Shown: one piece after another, positions 59,889 to 64,000 of the stretch
Position numbering within the stretch: the first letter of the stretch is position 1
Layout: each line of letters opens with the position of its first letter
Assembly: GCA_022453515.1 (NCBI GenBank)
Contig: JAJNNY010000012.1
Span: 124,001 to 188,000, forward strand
Origin: Astrocystis sublimbata
Taxonomy: Eukaryota; Ascomycota; Sordariomycetes; Xylariales; Xylariaceae
Reading direction: 5' to 3'
DNA length: 64,000 nucleotides
Program-made: the position numbers and the translations under genes
Notes under the pieces: generated by a model
Seen by the model: only the letters and a program-made list of their open reading frames with translations
The model's database searches: none
What the model was told of the DNA's origin: nothing

Positions 59889-60732
59889 GGTTGATGAGTT
59901 GCAGATGGTGAAAACATCAAATATGAAGGGAAGCTAGAATTGATCGCCTAGCCTGGGATGAGCCCTGCAACAGAGCTCTTGGCGAGCTTGGTAGTTTTCG
60001 TAGTGTGCTCTAGGCGTGAGCTGGACAGCTTCTGATTCGTAAATGCCCAAGACTGCCAGCGTTTTAAATGGGGTCGCCAAAAGTTGGAAAAATGGCGATG
60101 CAGAAGTGGGTATTGGATAATATGAAAGTCAAGTCGAGGGCAGTCTCTACAGTCTACTTAGCTGATGCCCGCGGGCACAGATGATGGCGGTTATCCTCCG
60201 ACGGGACTCTGCAATGTACGTAGCTTAGGTAGGTGGGTAAAAAGGTATGCAACTCCTAGACATTATCAAATTTCTACAATAAGAATCGACGATGATCAAG
60301 GTAGGGGAAGGGAGGGTGTATATTTATGTTTATTTTTGCGAGGGCACACTTTAGTGTGTCTATAGTGAACTCCTCATCCAGATTGCCCGCGTTCTCGGTC
60401 TAGCTATGTAGTGGTGTATGAATCGAACTCGTAATTTCGATACACACATCCCTATCGTTTTCTAGATACATTCCTGTGTTGAGAGATCTTGATGTAGGTT
60501 TATTGCCTACGGTGACCATGATAACATGCGTTGATAAAAACCAACATGTGTCTCACGATAGTTGAAGCCAATGTATCTTTGCCGCTAGGCAAGGCTGTAA
60601 GATACGAGCTCGACTGTTTACCATGATTCGTTATTCTTCGACTTGGTCGTTGTTCGTAGTCGACAGGGGTGTATTCTCGCCTGATTTCCCACCTAATGCG
60701 TAGCTAGTCCCATGGTATGCAGCTGTGTCGAA
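59889..60732. other. Intergenic region
   Basis: 844 bp with no gene supported, containing the tRNA 5' flank and the 3' UTR of the CCCH gene to the right. A TAGGTAGGTGGGT stretch lies near 60226. Confidence 0.5.
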
Positions 60733-62328
60733 CTAGGAAAAATCCCAAGGGTTGTCCTCACTTGGAACTTGATTCACATGACTGCCCACAGGCGAAGCTG
60801 TAGACGCGGTATAGCTAGTGATCTGACTGTTTGTAACGTCCGGCATAGCAGGGACGATGTGGTCGAAAGTGAGATCCCCATGGGCGGCGGCTGGCAATTT
60901 GCATTTGCTCTTGCCACCCCGCTGGTGGCATTCTGTATTCTGGCACATATGACCTTGAACGCAGTTCTGATCTCTACAAGACCCTCGATTTCTGCATGGT
61001 ATGGAACGTGATAGCCACTCTAGCGCAGGGAGCAAATCTTCTGAAAGAGGACTATGATCGTAGTTGCAGTCCTCGTCGAAGCAAGCGTTTGCGAGCTGTT
61101 TGTTGTTACAGAACTTCCTACCGTTCGATAGGTCCCTCAGTCTGGCAGATGTCATCGGGTCGGGGGGTGGCAAGTAAGGATCTAGGCGTTGCGAACGTTT
61201 GTTCACAGCAACGTAGCCATCCGGTATATCGCTCTTCTTGGGTAGTATATTCGTATACTCGCTTTTGTTCTCGATAGGATACAGCGACGAAGCGACTGGT
61301 GACTTGAAGCGACCGTATCCACTAGGTAGATCGCTATCAAAACTTTCGTGATCACCAGCTGGAAAAGCATGGATGGACTTTGATAAGCTAACCGAAGAGG
61401 TGCTTCTGGCGTCAATGTGGGCGTTTTTGCAGTCCCTTCCATATCGGCATTTGCCAGACCGGTAAAACTGGCATGGTTTTGGCGTTTCCCGCGAACTTTT
61501 ACCGCGGTGGGATAAGTCGGCCACAGCAGCTTTTGTTGGATCGGTAATGCTGGGCTTTGTGTCAGGGATTGTGGGCGTCTCGAGCGGCGTTGTGCGAAAG
61601 ACGCCACGCAACTCTTCGATGTCCAGGTCTAACTTCAGGAACTGTTCGTGGAAGAGGAGACCCGATGATCGGATAAGAGTAACTCTGTCGCGGCTACCCC
61701 TGAACTTGGTTAACTCTCCAATGTAGCCAACGTCGTGGCAGAGTGCAGCGTATATGTGCTTGCATTGGGCATTTTCGGCATAGAGGTTTATGAGAGCTCG
61801 TATCTTAAAATCCGCATTTTCTTTGAGCTCACCGGCGTCGATAAAGTCCATTAAACCGTAGGATCGGTTGAAGTTGGCCACGAAAGGAGAGAGAGACCTT
61901 TTGTCGGCGGTTGCAAGTCCATGCCTGGATAGGATGCGGGACAGGCTTGCAAGATTAGCGTAGATACGGACCATGACATCGCAACGGTCCAAGCCTTTTT
62001 TGCGCAGGCTCTGCTCAATTTCGAGGTGCAGATGCTGAGCCAGCCGCGAGCCTCCGTCAGCACCAGCGCTGAGGAACTCATCTCCGAAGATGTAGCCATC
62101 TCCGTCAACAACAACCAGCACGAAGGGGTTCCGCTCCTGGTTACGCGCAAGCTGCTTATAGCGCTCTCGATTGGCTTTCTCCTCTTCGAAGTCACTTTTC
62201 AGTTGCTGGTAGCCCTTCAGAAGATCGGCGTACCGTTGGAGAAAGTTCTCTTCGGCGTTGACTTGGCGAAACGCAGCTAGCTTGTTGGAGGCATCTTCAA
62301 TTTCTTGATCGGTGAGTATTCTTGACAT
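60733..62328 (-). CDS. Fungal CCCH zinc-finger protein with conserved N-terminal domain
   Basis: A single-exon gene of 531 aa. Residues 8-66 are charged and probably coiled coil. A globular domain (about 67-245) begins FVLVVVDGDGYIFGDEFL and contains LHLEIEQSL, VMVRIYANL and AALCHDVGYI; the strand-plus-acidic opening looks nuclease/NYN-like, an inference from pattern only. Then come C286-x7-C294-x5-C300-x3-H304, C407-x8-C416-x4-C421-x3-H425 and C445-x5-C451-x4-C456-x3-H460, three CCCH-type fingers, with further Cys-rich sequence to about 476. Such fingers usually bind RNA. The linker between fingers 1 and 2 is Ser/Pro-rich. The arrangement (N-terminal globular domain plus CCCH fingers) is common in filamentous ascomycetes (DUF7923-type proteins), with unknown targets. 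Confidence 0.85.
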   Translation of the reverse strand: MSRILTDQEIEDASNKLAAFRQVNAEENFLQRYADLLKGYQQLKSDFEEEKANRERYKQLARNQERNPFVLVVVDGDGYIFGDEFLSAGADGGSRLAQHLHLEIEQSLRKKGLDRCDVMVRIYANLASLSRILSRHGLATADKRSLSPFVANFNRSYGLMDFIDAGELKENADFKIRALINLYAENAQCKHIYAALCHDVGYIGELTKFRGSRDRVTLIRSSGLLFHEQFLKLDLDIEELRGVFRTTPLETPTIPDTKPSITDPTKAAVADLSHRGKSSRETPKPCQFYRSGKCRYGRDCKNAHIDARSTSSVSLSKSIHAFPAGDHESFDSDLPSGYGRFKSPVASSLYPIENKSEYTNILPKKSDIPDGYVAVNKRSQRLDPYLPPPDPMTSARLRDLSNGRKFCNNKQLANACFDEDCNYDHSPLSEDLLPALEWLSRSIPCRNRGSCRDQNCVQGHMCQNTECHQRGGKSKCKLPAAAHGDLTFDHIVPAMPDVTNSQITSYTASTASPVGSHVNQVPSEDNPWDFS

Positions 62329-62847
62329 GGTGGAGAATCGCGATGCTGGGTAGCATGTCCCGGTAGCATGTCCCTGCGGAAGGAATGGCTAGCTCGGATG
62401 CCTTAAGACAGACGGCAGGTACAGCACAAAGTGACGAGGGCTCCAGAGAATCTTGCCAAAGCCGTATTGACCGCAGATCGAGCCAAGCTGAGTGAGATGT
62501 GACCATTGGAGTGGAGTGAATGGCAGCAACGTGGTGACGAGAGGTGATAACTAAAAAGCGGTCGCAAAATTCATTGTGCAAGTGGAAGAGCCCTAGTGGA
62601 TAGCTCCCATGAGTTCGAACTCACAGCATGTGAGACAATCGATAATGCAACTGGGAAGTAAACGCAGGTTGTTTGCACCTTGAATTCTATCGAAAGCCTG
62701 GCACACAAAGTGAGTGTGGACGGTTGTACCTACCTAGGATGCTAGGATGCTAGGTACGTGGGCTTACCCGTGCAGGTGTTCACCTAAATATGCATACCTC
62801 TTAGTATGGAGAACGTCCAGTAGCCTGGCATGCCTGGCCACCTGGGG

Positions 62848-63093
62848 AGGTGGTATGAAAAATAGATGAGACAGTATTCAGTGCCTTCAAACCATCTCTG
62901 AATTCGAAATCAAGCATCTACTCATCTATTAGACATTTCAATCCTTTCTAGAACTACTACTATTTATTATATAGGTAACTAAGTAAAACACTACTTAAGT
63001 AGTAATTAGTAAATGGTTTTAAAATCTTGTATCTATTTTTTGTATTGTATAACGCGTAATGGGAAAAGGTCTCATCTATTTTTCGCACCACCT
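62848..63093. mobile_element. MITE-like element with 25-bp terminal inverted repeats
   Basis: 62848-62872 and 63069-63093 are inverted copies of each other with two mismatches; both share GAAAAATAGATGAGAC read inward from the ends. The 246-bp element has an AT-rich interior with no coding capacity. A target-site duplication could not be assigned with certainty. This fits a non-autonomous DNA transposon whose transposase is encoded elsewhere. Confidence 0.75.
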
Positions 63094-64000
63094 GGCCTGG
63101 GGGTATAGGTACGTGTGAATATTAGTCTGTACTGTGTTTTCCTTTAGCAACCCCAACCTTGTGGCATTTGCGGCTATGGTGGCTGAGCCACTCCGGGCAC
63201 TTTACCTTCCCTCGCCATGGCCAGCAACTTTCATCCAGGCATGGTAATTTTTACCCTCAAAGTACCTGCCTAGGCACTGAGATTGGTAGACCGCAAATTA
63301 AATAACACACTGATTTTGACCCTACTAGCACCTGAGTTGAGCACGCACCTTCCCCACCTACGAACAATCGATGAGTTTTGCCCCCAAGACGAACGACTTA
63401 GTTTCTCTGCTCCTTTCTTTGTTGGCATTTCCTCAGCTGAGGAAAAAGGTCTCATGATACTTTCGCAGATGAATCACAGCATGTTGCTGGGAGAGGCTCT
63501 CAGCCAATCAGTGATGACAGGATCAGTCACAGACAGGTCACATTTTATTTGTGTACCTGTCTGTGCGTGGATAGTCCCTTTACAAGCCATAATTCTGGGT
63601 CGAGACGAGAGATTCATTCTACTGCCTAACAAGGTCCTTTGTAGTGTATTGAAAGACGCTACTAATAAGATGCCAGAGTTTTCAATCCGAATCGCTACTG
63701 TGCTAAGTATACGGCTGGTCAACGTAAATCCCCTGGCAAAACATTCGCGCTATGCTGTCCCGTGTTTGATATAGACGATTCAAAGCAAGCGCAGTGTTTT
63801 CCTCTCTGATTGACAGAAAGCCAATGATTTTTGTACGCAAGCGCCAGTCTCCCCTCAACCGAAATCCAATGTCCAGGATCTCTTCTTTCGCAAACCATCC
63901 CAGGTTACCGAATCTTGCCGTGGTATAACCTGCTATCGGGTTCGCTTGGTATTGCCGTATGTGCCCAAATTCTGCCATCGGATTGTACAAATCCTTCCAT
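63094..64000. other. Right edge, no supported gene
   Basis: Frames at 63283-63774 (plus, no ATG start) and 63703-63978 (minus, about 90 codons from ATG) show no recognised motifs. A gene running out of the window cannot be excluded. TACCTGCCTAGG-type motifs occur at about 63263. Confidence 0.4.

Noticed and set aside
62585..62625. T-arm-like TGAGTTCGAACTCAC after a TAGTGGATAGC word
   Set aside because: The two boxes are too close for a tRNA and no acceptor stem pairs; probably chance or a tRNA fragment.
63283..63774. 163-codon plus-strand frame at the right edge
   Set aside because: No ATG start, no motif, and overlapping minus-strand frames; a partial gene cannot be supported.
1..64000. 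CRISPR arrays, rRNA genes, viral or toxin genes
   Set aside because: None of the expected repeat-spacer, 5S/18S/28S-like or viral polymerase patterns was seen in the window.

Overview
The window reads as nuclear DNA of a filamentous ascomycete (Pezizomycotina, probably Sordariomycetes). Genes are interrupted by short introns of about 50-210 nt with GT-AG ends and CTAAC-like branch points. Gene families are typical of moulds: a HUL4-type HECT ligase, GH2 beta-mannosidase B, AflR-like Zn2Cys6 regulator, fungal GT31-like transferases and a bifunctional CPS/KS diterpene synthase. Fifteen protein-coding genes and one intron-containing tRNA-Arg are supported. Exon boundaries were joined by hand from reading frame and splice signals.

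Layout. 1-3.7 kb is gene-poor. 3.7-5.9 kb holds the divergent housekeeping pair sde2 (splicing factor) and rps10 (ribosomal eS10). 7.9-9.5 kb is a nine-exon zinc polyol/alcohol dehydrogenase. 11.8-14.9 kb has a GT31-like glycosyltransferase and a convergent DUF3712-like protein. 18.8-22.4 kb is a HUL4-type ubiquitin ligase. 23.4-27.3 kb carries a receptor-L/Ecm33-like membrane protein with no visible signal-peptide exon and a convergent secreted berberine-bridge-type flavo-oxidase. 29.8-34.4 kb has a single-pass membrane protein and a second GT31-like gene, paralogous to the first and with the same intron position. 53.4-59.7 kb has beta-mannosidase and a beta-lactamase-fold serine hydrolase. 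59.8 kb is the tRNA, 60.7-62.3 kb a CCCH zinc-finger protein, and 62.85-63.09 kb a MITE-like element.

The most interesting part is 36.9-48.7 kb, a compact diterpenoid gene cluster. It contains a bifunctional class II/class I diterpene synthase (DVDD, plus DEFME and [12 protein letters not shown]), a divergent cytochrome P450 sharing a 616-bp promoter with it, a dedicated GGPP synthase with a 19-nt first exon, and an AflR-like Zn2Cys6 regulator. GGPP made by the prenyltransferase would be cyclised via a copalyl-type diphosphate to a tetracyclic or tricyclic diterpene and then oxidised by the P450. The cluster lies between gene-poor, AT-rich stretches. Its product cannot be read from sequence.

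Intergenic DNA is strewn with TACCTAGGTA palindromes, simple repeats, an exact 11-bp minisatellite and degraded repeat-like pieces.
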